Below, in pieces: positions 1 through 8,786 of a stretch of DNA of 40,729 bases (position 1 is the first letter of the stretch; each line of letters begins with the position of its first letter). This DNA is from Prevotella sp. (GTDB taxonomy: Bacteria; Bacteroidota; Bacteroidia; Bacteroidales; Bacteroidaceae). A model generated the notes under the pieces. The model was not told the DNA's origin. It saw only the letters and a program-made list of their open reading frames with translations, and made no database searches. The position numbers and the translations under genes are program-made. The DNA is taken from NCBI GenBank assembly GCA_017470345.1, contig JAFUEP010000037.1:1-40729 (forward strand). Reading direction: 5' to 3'.

Positions 1-1
1 C

Positions 2-1042
2 AAACATTTTCTCCATATTTTTCATCCCCCCACGGGCCCGCCGCCCCGCCCGTCCAGCCCCTTCGCGCACATGGTGCCGTTCGCACCTATATATAATAAG
101 GTGGAGGAGAACAAGGGACGCGCCGGCGAGCTGGAGAAGCTCTATCCCGTGCTGGAGCACAAGTCGAAGTACCGCCCGTACGACGAATCGCGCATCCTGC
201 GCAAGGAGAAGGGGGCCCTCTACGTCCACTTCCCGCTCGACAAGATCGACCTGCGTTATAACTTCCGCGACAACGACTGGCGCCTGGACCGCATCATCGA
301 CATCACGCGCCAGATCACGGCCGACACGACGTCGTCGGTGGAGAAGATCCAGATCATTGGTATGGCCTCCGTCGAGGGTACCGTGCCCCACAACCACTGG
401 CTGGCCCAGAACCGCGGCAAGGCGCTGAAGGACTACGTGCGCCGCGAGGTGCCCACGGTGACCGAGGACATGTTCGAGGTCATCGACGGCGGTGAGGCCT
501 GGACGGAGTTCCGCGACCAGATCAACGACGTGCGCCTGCTGAAGCAGGGCCAGAAGATGGACGCCAAGCAGCTGGGCGTCGACGCCTACGACCTGGCGCT
601 GACCGATGCCGACCTGTCGCAGATCACGATGGAGGAGCTCGACCAGGTGCTCGACATCATCGACAACGAGAAGAATCTCGACCGCCGCGAGCAGCGCCTG
701 CGCGCCATCAAGGGCGGCCAGACCTACCGCTTCCTGCTGCGCACCCTGCTGGCCGACCAGCGTAACTCGGGTTACCTGCGCGTCTACTGGGACTACGTGC
801 CCGACGAGATTGCCCGCCTGATCAACCGTGCCGTCGAGCTCATGCGCCAGGACAAGTACCAGGAGGCCTACGACATCCTCTCCATGCCCCGCGTGCAGGC
901 CGACCACCGCTCGTGGAACGCCCTCGGCTGCTGCCACTATATGCTCGGCCGTGAAGACGAGGGCATCCGCTGGTTCCATAAGGCTGACCAGGACGGCAAC
1001 GCCGACGCCCGCAAGAACCTCGAGCAGCTGGAGGAGAAGTGA
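2..1042 (+). CDS. OmpA-like fimbrial accessory protein, C-terminal part (left edge cuts it)
   Basis: The frame is open to the left edge with no stop before the first ATG at 71, so the true start is probably outside the window. From ATG 71 there are 323 residues. Residues about 75-140 form an OmpA-like fold: an IQIIGMASVEG strand followed by a helix of the form LAQNRGKALKDYV, as in peptidoglycan-associated domains. The last 80 residues look like a TPR or Sel1-type helical repeat (AVELMRQDKYQEAYDIL, then WNALGCCHYMLG). Proteins of this build, usually with an N-terminal DUF3868 domain that would lie off-window, sit at the head of FimA/Mfa-type fimbrial loci in Bacteroidales. Its place directly before a fimbrillin gene fits an envelope accessory or anchoring role. 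The DUF3868 assignment is inference. Confidence 0.7.
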   Translation, partial: KHFLHIFHPPTGPPPRPSSPFAHMVPFAPIYNKVEENKGRAGELEKLYPVLEHKSKYRPYDESRILRKEKGALYVHFPLDKIDLRYNFRDNDWRLDRIIDITRQITADTTSSVEKIQIIGMASVEGTVPHNHWLAQNRGKALKDYVRREVPTVTEDMFEVIDGGEAWTEFRDQINDVRLLKQGQKMDAKQLGVDAYDLALTDADLSQITMEELDQVLDIIDNEKNLDRREQRLRAIKGGQTYRFLLRTLLADQRNSGYLRVYWDYVPDEIARLINRAVELMRQDKYQEAYDILSMPRVQADHRSWNALGCCHYMLGREDEGIRWFHKADQDGNADARKNLEQLEEK

Positions 1043-1096
1043 GAGTTGAAGATTGAAAATTGAAGATTGAAGATTGAAAATTGAAGATTGAAGATT
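1041..1096 (+). repeat. Heptad tandem repeat, 8 units, overlapping the stop codon
   Basis: Eight consecutive 7-bp units (GAGAGTT, then GAAGATT or GAAAATT) start inside the TGA stop of the upstream gene. They belong to the same GAGAATT-like family seen after other stop codons in the window. The remaining 76 bp before the next ATG is AT-rich leader with no clear TAnnTTTG box. Confidence 0.9.
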
Positions 1097-1172
1097 CGTC
1101 AACAGACAACAACATATAGAGAACAAACATTTTTAGTATTAATTTTTTATTCACTTTTAAATTTCAAAACAA

Positions 1173-3437
1173 ATGAGAAAGTATCTAGTTTTTGGAATGA
1201 TGGGTGCCCTCGCACTCACATTCACCGCTTGCACCGAGTCTGACGATGCAGTGGCCCTCAATCCTACCTACAATGCTCAGAAGGGTGAGGTGACCGCTAC
1301 CTTCGCCTTCAACGTCGCCGGTGGTGTTGCCACCCGTATGACGTCGGCCACCGTTCAGGCTACTGACGCAGAGACGTTCCGCGGCATGCAGGACGCCAAG
1401 CTGATTGCTATCACTAACGGCACTGATGGCAAAGTCCTGACCGACGGCACCAGCAAGGACGGAAAGGTTTTCGACCTTGGTATGATCCTGAACAAGGGCG
1501 AAGTTGACTGGGCTGACAAGAGCCACCGTGTGCTCGAGCTCGCACTGCCCGTGGGAACCAACAAGCTGCTGTTCTACAGCCGCGCCTTCCGTGACGGTAA
1601 CGCTGAGGGTCTTGGCGTGATCAACGGTGAGCCCGGTGCAGAGAAGTCGGGCGTCTTCAACCCGACGGCTGACCTCAGCACTGTCGCCTTCAATCTCACC
1701 CGTCGTCTTGATGCCGACAAGGAGCAGATCATGAAGAACACCGAGGAGCTGATTGCCGGCGTGCTGACCAACATCATCCGCGGTGGTGCTACCTCTTTCG
1801 ACTTCTGGTACCCCACAACTAAGCCTCAGTATGCATCCGCTACCGGTTATGTTGACATGACCGATGCTCAGATTGCAGCTGCAACTGTTGCCAACGTGAC
1901 GAATCCTGAGCCCACCATCCAGGCTACTCAGGTTGACATGCTGACCGATGCCCTCGGCAACGTCTACTATCACTTCATTGGCGTTGAGCAGACTTGGAAA
2001 GACTATGGTATTGAGTACAGCAAGCTGGCTGACGACGATGAGGCTACCGTGGCTGACCTCGTTCCCCTGGAGGAAATCCTCGGCAATGCCTACTATCAGT
2101 TCTGCAAGATCGATGAGGGTGCTGCCCGTGCCGGTTCCGGTGCCTCTATCGCCCGTATGATCACCGACCTCTGGACCGTCACCAGCAAGGTTAGCAATGC
2201 CGAACCCACCAGTGTCCGTGAGACTGTCGCCAAGGAGGTTGCTACTCAGATCGAGACCCTCTTCAGCAGCTACTTCAAGGCTCTGCCCACCGATGGCTCC
2301 CTGACCGAATGGCTTACTGCTGATCAGGTGAAGACCGCTATGAGCTACACCGAGGAAGTGGTCAGCGACCTCAACAAGTTCCCCACTGTCGACCTGGCTC
2401 TGCCTATGGGTGCTGCCCAGCTGCTGATTGCTGATGCCTTCACCACCGGCGATGCTGAGTTCAGCTATGACAGTTCGAAGATTAAGTTCTATCTGGCCGA
2501 TCCTACGGCTGACCAGACCACCAGCGTCGAGAAGTTCATGTATCCTTCTGAGCTGATGTACTTCGGCAACAGCCCCATCCGTGTCAACGACAACACCATT
2601 CTTGAGCCCGACTATCCCAATGGCGTCGCCAACTGGGATGTGGCTGACTGGGGTAATGGCTGGAGCCAGAGCACCGCTGCTGCACACGTGCTGTCGACCA
2701 CCCGCTCGGTGGCTATGACCCACGAGGTCAACTATGGTAATGCTCTGCTCGCTACCACTCTGACCATCGCCAACACCGATCTGAAGGACAATCGCAATCA
2801 CTTCTATCCCGAGGAGGAGAACGCCACCATCGGCAAGGCCTTCCAGGTCACTGGTGTGCTCATCGGCGGTCAGCCTGGTACGGTTGACTGGCAGTACCTG
2901 CCTGTCGACGGTGCTACGTTTGACAATGTCGTCTACGACCGTCAGATGAATGGTGAGTTGAAGCTTAACGCTGCTGGTACCACCCCAGCTAACTACACCA
3001 TGGTGTTCGACAACTACAACAAGACTCTTGCTGATAACGAACAGTCGGCCGTCTATGTCGCTCTTGAGCTGGTCAACAACAACGCTACCGACTTCTGGGG
3101 TGACCACAACCTCATCCGTGCCGGTGGTACCTTCTACCTCGTCGGTAAGCTCGATCCCGCTGCCGCTGCTGGTGTGACCGCTCCCACATGGCCCGCTAAC
3201 ACTGACAAGTTCCGCAGCACGCCTCCTTACGATGCTGACGGCAAGACCAAGCAGATCAACCGCGTGTTCATCCAGGACTTCATGACCAAGGCTAACTTCA
3301 CCATCGGCGAAGAGTCGCTGCAGAACGCCTTCGTCACCGTGCCCGACCTCCGCTCCTCAGAGATTTCGCTCGGTCTGAGCGTCGACCTCAAGTGGGAGTC
3401 TGGCTATCAGTTCGAGGTGGACATCCAGAAGCACTAA
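1173..3437 (+). CDS. Fimbrillin-family lipoprotein, probable major subunit
   Basis: A 754-residue precursor with a lipoprotein signal (LALTFTAC, Cys20) and a T54-R55 site that matches the place where FimA/Mfa1 pilins are cut by an Arg-specific protease. Downstream it shares the motif FRGM-D-x-KLI with the proteins at 4763, 6951 and 8787. The C-terminal strand LGLSVDLKW, followed by an aromatic/acidic tail, is also shared and probably serves as the donor strand. It uses many GCT, TAT and ACT codons, unlike the more G/C-ending genes at 4763 and 8787, which may reflect high expression. The gene is first after the OmpA-like protein and is followed by a strong hairpin, which would favour more of this subunit than of the downstream anchor. 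The family call is firm; the claim that it is the major subunit is inference. Confidence 0.8.
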   Translation: MRKYLVFGMMGALALTFTACTESDDAVALNPTYNAQKGEVTATFAFNVAGGVATRMTSATVQATDAETFRGMQDAKLIAITNGTDGKVLTDGTSKDGKVFDLGMILNKGEVDWADKSHRVLELALPVGTNKLLFYSRAFRDGNAEGLGVINGEPGAEKSGVFNPTADLSTVAFNLTRRLDADKEQIMKNTEELIAGVLTNIIRGGATSFDFWYPTTKPQYASATGYVDMTDAQIAAATVANVTNPEPTIQATQVDMLTDALGNVYYHFIGVEQTWKDYGIEYSKLADDDEATVADLVPLEEILGNAYYQFCKIDEGAARAGSGASIARMITDLWTVTSKVSNAEPTSVRETVAKEVATQIETLFSSYFKALPTDGSLTEWLTADQVKTAMSYTEEVVSDLNKFPTVDLALPMGAAQLLIADAFTTGDAEFSYDSSKIKFYLADPTADQTTSVEKFMYPSELMYFGNSPIRVNDNTILEPDYPNGVANWDVADWGNGWSQSTAAAHVLSTTRSVAMTHEVNYGNALLATTLTIANTDLKDNRNHFYPEEENATIGKAFQVTGVLIGGQPGTVDWQYLPVDGATFDNVVYDRQMNGELKLNAAGTTPANYTMVFDNYNKTLADNEQSAVYVALELVNNNATDFWGDHNLIRAGGTFYLVGKLDPAAAAGVTAPTWPANTDKFRSTPPYDADGKTKQINRVFIQDFMTKANFTIGEESLQNAFVTVPDLRSSEISLGLSVDLKWESGYQFEVDIQKH

Positions 3438-3474
3438 TCTGTAGACATCTTTAACGGATCATAACCCTTAACAG

Positions 3475-3507
3475 AGCAGGGGCGCGGCAAGCGCCCGCGC
3501 CCCTGCT
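3475..3507 (+). terminator. GC-rich hairpin between fimbrillin and anchor genes (attenuator candidate)
   Basis: A perfect 13-bp inverted repeat (AGCAGGGGCGCGG paired with CCGCGCCCCTGCT, 7-nt loop) lies 38 bp after the fimbrillin stop. Only TTTC follows, so it is a weak terminator, better described as an attenuator or mRNA 3'-end stabiliser. The rest of the 170-bp gap holds no gene. Confidence 0.6.
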
Positions 3508-3607
3508 TTCAACAACAAACCAACAAGAACCCCGACAGGGGGGAGCGCTGACCGGGCTCCGAGAAAGGCCCGACAACCCCAAACGAATCCATAAAAACAG
3601 AGAACGA

Positions 3608-4654
3608 ATGAAACGCATTAGTATGACCATCAGACAACGTTCGACACAGATGCTCACCGGGATATGCCTCGCCGCAGGCGTCTTCCTCACTGCCTGCGGC
3701 GTCATCGACGACGACCTCTCAGACTGTGAGAAAGACCTCCATATCAACTACCACGTGGCGGTACAGACAAACCTGAGCGACCAGGTGCAGACCGTGCTCC
3801 GCGACCGTCAGGAGACGGCCGTGGCCCAACTGGTGGAAGACTCGCTGGCCGACTTCTTCCGTCCCTATGCCTACGACGCCGGCCTCTCGTTCTATAACGC
3901 CACGGGTCTGGCCCACGATGAGACCCAACAGATGAACGCGCAGCACGCCACCTTCGACGTGACGCTCAAGCCCGGCGTCTACCGCCACCTCGCCCTCGCC
4001 AACATGGCGCGTGAGGGACGAGTCGTGGCCCAGCAGACCACTGACGCCGCCACCTGCCGCCTGGCACAGACGGGCGCTGACAACCAGGAAGGCCACAGCT
4101 CCAGCCTCTTCACCGCCCGCAAGGACATCGACGCCCAGGGCACCGGCGAGGCCACGGCCGACGTCACCTTCTACATGACCAACTGCGCCAGCGTCCTCGT
4201 CATCCGTACCGACACCATTAAGTATAACGACATACGCGTGGAGAGCTGCGACTTCGCCGACGGCTTCACCGTCGACGACAGCGTCTTCACCTACGCCTCC
4301 AACCCCATCATCGCAGACCACCGCATGCGCACCGGCGTACCCGCACAGCGTGAGGTGTTCTATGCCAAGACGTTCCCCTCGCACGACACCGCCGCTGCTG
4401 CACATGCCCGCAGCCGTGCCGACGACCACCAGATGGGGGCCGACGACGCTGAGCGCGTCTGGCGCAAGGTGGCCTACGTGACCATGCCCGACGGCTCCAT
4501 CACCCGCACCGTCATCAACGTGCGCACACCGCTGCAGGCCAGCAAGGCCTACATCATCTACGGCATCATGGCCTCCGACGGCTCCATCCACTCCTACAAC
4601 GTCGAGGTCGGCACCTCGGTGACGCTCAACTGGAAGGAAGGACTCATTTTCTAA
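3608..4654 (+). CDS. FimB/Mfa2-family fimbrial anchor lipoprotein
   Basis: A 348-residue lipoprotein with lipobox VFLTAC (Cys30), directly followed by the family hallmark G-V-I-D-D-D-L-S-D-C. Mfa2/FimB proteins sit in the outer membrane, anchor the fimbria and limit its length. The length and the two-domain beta-sandwich layout fit: a middle region with LKPGVYRHLALAN and a second half ending in GTSVTLNWKEGLIF. Its position right after the first fimbrillin gene is the usual order (major subunit, then anchor). An Ala/His/Arg-rich stretch around residues 260-280 is unusually hydrophilic. No T/S-R processing site is evident, as expected for an anchor that is not polymerised. Confidence 0.85.
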   Translation: MKRISMTIRQRSTQMLTGICLAAGVFLTACGVIDDDLSDCEKDLHINYHVAVQTNLSDQVQTVLRDRQETAVAQLVEDSLADFFRPYAYDAGLSFYNATGLAHDETQQMNAQHATFDVTLKPGVYRHLALANMAREGRVVAQQTTDAATCRLAQTGADNQEGHSSSLFTARKDIDAQGTGEATADVTFYMTNCASVLVIRTDTIKYNDIRVESCDFADGFTVDDSVFTYASNPIIADHRMRTGVPAQREVFYAKTFPSHDTAAAAHARSRADDHQMGADDAERVWRKVAYVTMPDGSITRTVINVRTPLQASKAYIIYGIMASDGSIHSYNVEVGTSVTLNWKEGLIF

Positions 4655-4656
4655 GT

Positions 4657-4680
4657 GAGAAGTGAGAAGTGAGAAGTGAG
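4657..4680 (+). repeat. Heptad tandem repeat (GAGAAGT) after the anchor gene
   Basis: Three exact GAGAAGT units and one degenerate unit begin two bases after the TAA stop. They belong to the heptad family seen elsewhere in the window. Confidence 0.8.
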
Positions 4681-4700
4681 AGGCAGCAAAACTAACGTCT

Positions 4701-4732
4701 AAACTCCTAAACTCCCAAACTCCTAAACTCCC
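4701..4732 (+). repeat. 8-bp tandem repeat (AAACTCCT/AAACTCCC)
   Basis: Four 8-bp units alternate strictly between AAACTCCT and AAACTCCC, 30 bp upstream of the next ATG. The period differs from the heptad family. No function is visible. Confidence 0.8.
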
Positions 4733-4762
4733 AATAAAAAGAAAACAATATATATATTATAT

Positions 4763-6877
4763 ATGAAAAAGAAACAATCACTGTATATCGCATCACTGAC
4801 GGGCGTGCTCGCACTTTGCGCCGCCTGCTCCGACGACGACTCGTGGGGCGACGCTCAGCTGCAGCAGATCAGCACACGGCTGACCTTCTCGCTGCCCCAG
4901 CGCATCGTGGGCACCATGCCCGCTGCTGACAGCACCGCAGAGGCACAGACCCGCATGACCGACTATGTGGTGCAGACCAGCGAGGACGCCAGCGACTTCC
5001 GCGGACTCGACGACATCCGTCTGCTATGCTTCGACGCCGCACCCAAGGCCGGCGCACGCAGCCGCAGCGGCCTGTCGCTCACCGGCGGCCGTGAGATCAG
5101 CGACTACACGTCGCCCATCGCCGACTTCTCCAAGGTCTATCAGGTAGAGGTGCCCCTCGGCACCACACACATGGCTTTCTATGCCAAGGCGAAGGACGAC
5201 GGCAGCGACCCCGCACACAACGGCTCGCTCAGCGCTGACGGCCTCGACGGCACCACCGTCGCCCTCGACGACGTCACCTTCGCACCCGTCGCCATCTGCA
5301 CCAGCGAGGCCGACCAGGGTGGCAGCGCCGCCGGACAGGCCCTCGTCCGTCTGCTCAACGACCTCGCCGCCACGACCGGTCCCGAGGCAGCCCCCGACGA
5401 CCGCTGGTCGACGGCCGCCGATGAGTTCCTCGTCGAGACGTGGCGCGGACTGACCGAGCTCAAGACGCTTTCCTCGGCTAACGTCGAGCGCGTCCTTGGC
5501 ACCATCCACCACCTCGTCAGCACCATCCCCAACGAATTCCCCGGCCAGCAGCTCGGCCAGGCCATTGCCGCCCGCATCGCAGCCGCCTGTGCCACGACGC
5601 CCGCCGCCGGCGATGAGGTCATCGTCCTCAGCGACCAGTATCAGGGCTTCCCCGCCGACCTCGGCCTGCCCGAGGGTGCCGCCCGCATCGAGTGGGACGC
5701 CGCCAGCCGCCGTTTCGTCACCCCCAAGGCGCAGGTCTACGGCAAGGGCCTCGACATCCCCGCCATGTCTGACTATGTCTATCCCGCCAGCCTGCAGTAT
5801 CTGGCCCTCTCGCCCATCGTCGCCAGCGACTCGCTGGCACTGCCCGGCGATCCCCTTGCCGACGATGCCAACACCGTCTACACCTCGTGGCAGCAGCTCC
5901 TCGACGACTGCTATGCCGACGGCTACGACCGTGTCAAGGAGTCCACGCAGTCCGTCGCCATGGTCGACCAGGTGCAGTATGCCGTCGGACGCCTCGACAG
6001 CCGCGTCATCATGGAGAGCCGCTTCCTCTACGACGCCTACGGACGCTCCATCGACGCCATGAAGGGCTTCACCCTCACCGGATGCCTCATCGCTGGACAG
6101 CGCCCCGTCGGCTACGACTTCCAGCCCATCGCCACTTCGACCGACGACTACGTCATCTACGACACCGACCTGCAGGGCGGTCCCCAGCAGGTCAGCTACA
6201 CCGACTGGACGAAGTATAACCACACCCTCGGCCTGCCCACGTCGGCCGACGCCAACGTCCTCATGGCCCTCCAGCTGCGCAACGACGGACCCGAGTTCCA
6301 GGGTGCCGACGGACGCATCGCCACCGGCGCCACCTTCTATCTCGTGGCCGACCTCGTGCCCCGCACCGCCGCCAACTACCAGTCGAACACCCTCGACCGC
6401 GTCTTCATCAGCGACCACATCACCACCGTCTCGCTCAGCATCATGAAGGGCAGCGCCGACGTCAACGGCGACGGCAAGCCCGACACCGACCGCAACAACG
6501 ACGGCAAGCCCGACGTCTACGTCTTCGATCCTGTCACAGGTCAGCCCACCGGCATCGACGCCGACGGCGACGGCACGCCCGAGCCCACCTACGACGTCAA
6601 CGGCGACGGCACGCCCGACACGTTCATCGCCAGCGACACCGACAGCGACGGTAAGCCCGACACCTTCGGATGGGACACCGACGGCGACGGCACCATCGAC
6701 AAGCCCGTGCAGCCCGCCGACGACGACTCGTGGCCCGACACGCCCACCACGGCCTCCGGCCTCGCCACCGCCACCTACGGCATCCCCACGCTCGTCGAGC
6801 AGCGCCAGCAGCGCACCTTCGGTCTGAGCGTCGACCTCAACTGGAGCCGCGGACACATCTTCGATATCGAGTTCTGA
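4763..6877 (+). CDS. Fimbrillin-family lipoprotein with DxDGD calcium-type repeats
   Basis: A 704-residue paralogue of the protein at 1173. It has lipobox LCAAC (Cys22), a processing-type site QTRMT, the FRGLDDIRLLCF motif and the C-terminal strand FGLSVDLNW. Between the last core strands and the C-terminal strand lies an insert of about 90 residues (roughly 565-655). The insert is rich in D-x-N/D-G-D-G-x-P-D units (DVNGDGKPD, DADGDGTPE, DVNGDGTPD, DTDGDGTID), the spacing seen in thrombospondin type-3 or dockerin-like calcium loops. Such an insert could rigidify the subunit or bind calcium; no homologue in the window has it. Codons end almost always in G or C, unlike the paralogues at 1173 and 6951, suggesting a less abundant subunit or a different origin. 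Confidence 0.75.
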   Translation: MKKKQSLYIASLTGVLALCAACSDDDSWGDAQLQQISTRLTFSLPQRIVGTMPAADSTAEAQTRMTDYVVQTSEDASDFRGLDDIRLLCFDAAPKAGARSRSGLSLTGGREISDYTSPIADFSKVYQVEVPLGTTHMAFYAKAKDDGSDPAHNGSLSADGLDGTTVALDDVTFAPVAICTSEADQGGSAAGQALVRLLNDLAATTGPEAAPDDRWSTAADEFLVETWRGLTELKTLSSANVERVLGTIHHLVSTIPNEFPGQQLGQAIAARIAAACATTPAAGDEVIVLSDQYQGFPADLGLPEGAARIEWDAASRRFVTPKAQVYGKGLDIPAMSDYVYPASLQYLALSPIVASDSLALPGDPLADDANTVYTSWQQLLDDCYADGYDRVKESTQSVAMVDQVQYAVGRLDSRVIMESRFLYDAYGRSIDAMKGFTLTGCLIAGQRPVGYDFQPIATSTDDYVIYDTDLQGGPQQVSYTDWTKYNHTLGLPTSADANVLMALQLRNDGPEFQGADGRIATGATFYLVADLVPRTAANYQSNTLDRVFISDHITTVSLSIMKGSADVNGDGKPDTDRNNDGKPDVYVFDPVTGQPTGIDADGDGTPEPTYDVNGDGTPDTFIASDTDSDGKPDTFGWDTDGDGTIDKPVQPADDDSWPDTPTTASGLATATYGIPTLVEQRQQRTFGLSVDLNWSRGHIFDIEF

Positions 6878-6950
6878 CAATCACGCATTCGTCATGAACG
6901 ACAACATATAAATCATTAATTAATATTAACTCAATCCATTTCAAAAAACA

Positions 6951-8708
6951 ATGAAGAAAATGAAGAATTTCGCCTTCGTAGCAGCAGTGCTGCTCGCTGG
7001 CACAGCAGGCTTCACCGCCTGCTCATCCGACAACGAGGAGGTGCTCAGCCCCAACGTCGTCTTCGATGAGATGGGTAACAAGGGCGTCAAGCCTGAGTTC
7101 GCCATCTCCATTCCCCGCTCGGTCGTCAGCCGTATGAGCAACGAGGTGACGCAGAAAGCTGGCAACTCCGCAGTCTTCCGTGGCATGGAGCAGATCCAGC
7201 TTGTGCCGTTCAACGATGCAATTACCAAGGATCTCGCCAAGTCGTCGGACGTCATCAATCTGGAGAACATCACTGCCCTGCAGGAGGTCGGTACGCTCAA
7301 CTACAAGGTCTATGCTGACAAGTTCGTCCCCGTGGGCACCAGCAACTTCCTCTTCTATGGCAAGGCTATCGACAAGCCCGAGACCGCTGCTGACAAGTTC
7401 AAGTATGGCGTGCTCACCGCTGCCAACCTGGGCAAGGACTTCACCACGCCCGCTGCCGTTCAGTTTGGTCTCGAGCGCATCAACGCCGACAAGGAAGCCA
7501 TCGCTGGCGACGCTACCGGCCAGGCCATCATCAACCTGCTCAACGCCATTGCTTCTGTCGAGGGTTGGGCTACCACTGAGAATGATAACCTGAAGGATCT
7601 CTACAAGAAGTTCACCAGCCTGACAGTTGCTGCTTCTTATCAGGTAGCCATCGTGCTGAGCGACCTCTACTATGCCGCTGCTCATGTCGACATGGAGGAT
7701 GCTGCCTATGGTCTGTCGAAGGCTATCCGCGAAGAGATTGCCAAGGCCGGCACGCCCAAGAGCAACCAGCCCATGGCACTCAAGGCCGAGTACGATGGTT
7801 TCCCCGCCAACCTCAATCTGCCTGACGGCGCTGCCCGCATCAAGTGGAACGGCACGAAGTTTGAGGATGCCACCGCTACCTATGGTGAGAACAAGGCCGA
7901 CCTGACCCAGTATGCTTATCCTGCTGCCCTGTGGTACTATGCCAACACCCCCATCAAGGCTTCTGACGACATCGAGTCGACGGAGTATGACACTCAGGCC
8001 AGCTGGGACAAGGTCATCGGCACTGTCTATGGCGCTGCCGGTGCTGTGGTCACCGACAACACCCAGTCTGTCGCCCTCGTCAACCCCGCCCAGTATGCTG
8101 TTGGCCGCCTCGAGGTGACCGTCAAGCTCGGTGAGGAAGGTAAGACCGATTTCTTCGATCACGATGGTAAGAAGATGGACGTCTCCAAGGGCTTCACCCT
8201 CAAGGGCATCCTCATCGGCGGCCAGTGCGGTGTCGGCTACGACTTCACCACCCTCGGCAATGAGAACCTGACCATCTACGACTGCGATGTGGCTGCTGGC
8301 ACCCTCGTCAGCACCGAGAAGGCTTCTACAGAAAACCAGACCCTGGCCCTCGAGACCAAGGCTGACCTGCCCGTTAACATCGCTCTCGAGCTCGTCAACA
8401 ACGGCGATGAGTTCGTCGGTCGTGACGGTGGCATCATCCCTGCCGGCGCTACCTTCTATCTGGCAGCTAAGCTCGATCCCGCTCAGGCCAACAACTACAA
8501 GGCCGGTGAGCTCGACAAGGTCTTCATGCAGGACCACGTGACCAAGGTGACTGTCACCATCAAGAATGGTACGGAAGGCACGACCGATGACGACGGCCCT
8601 GGCGGTGGCGGTCCTACCGTCCCCGACCTCAGCAGCCCCAACATTGAGCTCGGCACGTCTGTCGACCTCGAGTGGCAGGAGGGTCTGATTTTCGAGCCCG
8701 CCATCTAA
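6951..8708 (+). CDS. Fimbrillin-family lipoprotein
   Basis: A 585-residue paralogue and the shortest of the four. It has lipobox GFTAC (Cys25), an S-R processing-type site (VVSRMSNEV), the FRGMEQIQLVPF motif and an ATFYLAAKLDP segment. A Gly/Asp-rich linker (DDDGPGGGGPTVPDL) precedes the C-terminal strand LGTSVDLEWQEGLIF. The linker occupies the same place as the DxDGD insert of the preceding paralogue, so this joint appears tolerant of insertion. Codon use resembles the gene at 1173 (many GCT and TAT), suggesting high expression. ATG 6951 and a second ATG at 6960 are both possible starts. The 73-bp upstream gap is AT-rich and has no clear promoter; co-transcription with the upstream gene is likely. 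Confidence 0.75.
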   Translation: MKKMKNFAFVAAVLLAGTAGFTACSSDNEEVLSPNVVFDEMGNKGVKPEFAISIPRSVVSRMSNEVTQKAGNSAVFRGMEQIQLVPFNDAITKDLAKSSDVINLENITALQEVGTLNYKVYADKFVPVGTSNFLFYGKAIDKPETAADKFKYGVLTAANLGKDFTTPAAVQFGLERINADKEAIAGDATGQAIINLLNAIASVEGWATTENDNLKDLYKKFTSLTVAASYQVAIVLSDLYYAAAHVDMEDAAYGLSKAIREEIAKAGTPKSNQPMALKAEYDGFPANLNLPDGAARIKWNGTKFEDATATYGENKADLTQYAYPAALWYYANTPIKASDDIESTEYDTQASWDKVIGTVYGAAGAVVTDNTQSVALVNPAQYAVGRLEVTVKLGEEGKTDFFDHDGKKMDVSKGFTLKGILIGGQCGVGYDFTTLGNENLTIYDCDVAAGTLVSTEKASTENQTLALETKADLPVNIALELVNNGDEFVGRDGGIIPAGATFYLAAKLDPAQANNYKAGELDKVFMQDHVTKVTVTIKNGTEGTTDDDGPGGGGPTVPDLSSPNIELGTSVDLEWQEGLIFEPAI

Positions 8709-8786
8709 TCTGAACATATCACATCATTGAGAGCAAGAAGGTAAAAAAGCATCATGGTAAGAATTTTAAAGACAAGAAAACAAGTT

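Noticed and set aside
1185-3107. Very long minus-strand open frames opposite the fimbrial genes (also 5024-6880, 7023-8717, 12915-14798)
   Set aside because: They mirror GC-rich codon bias on the other strand, give low-complexity Val/Gly/Asp-rich products and have no starts or family marks.
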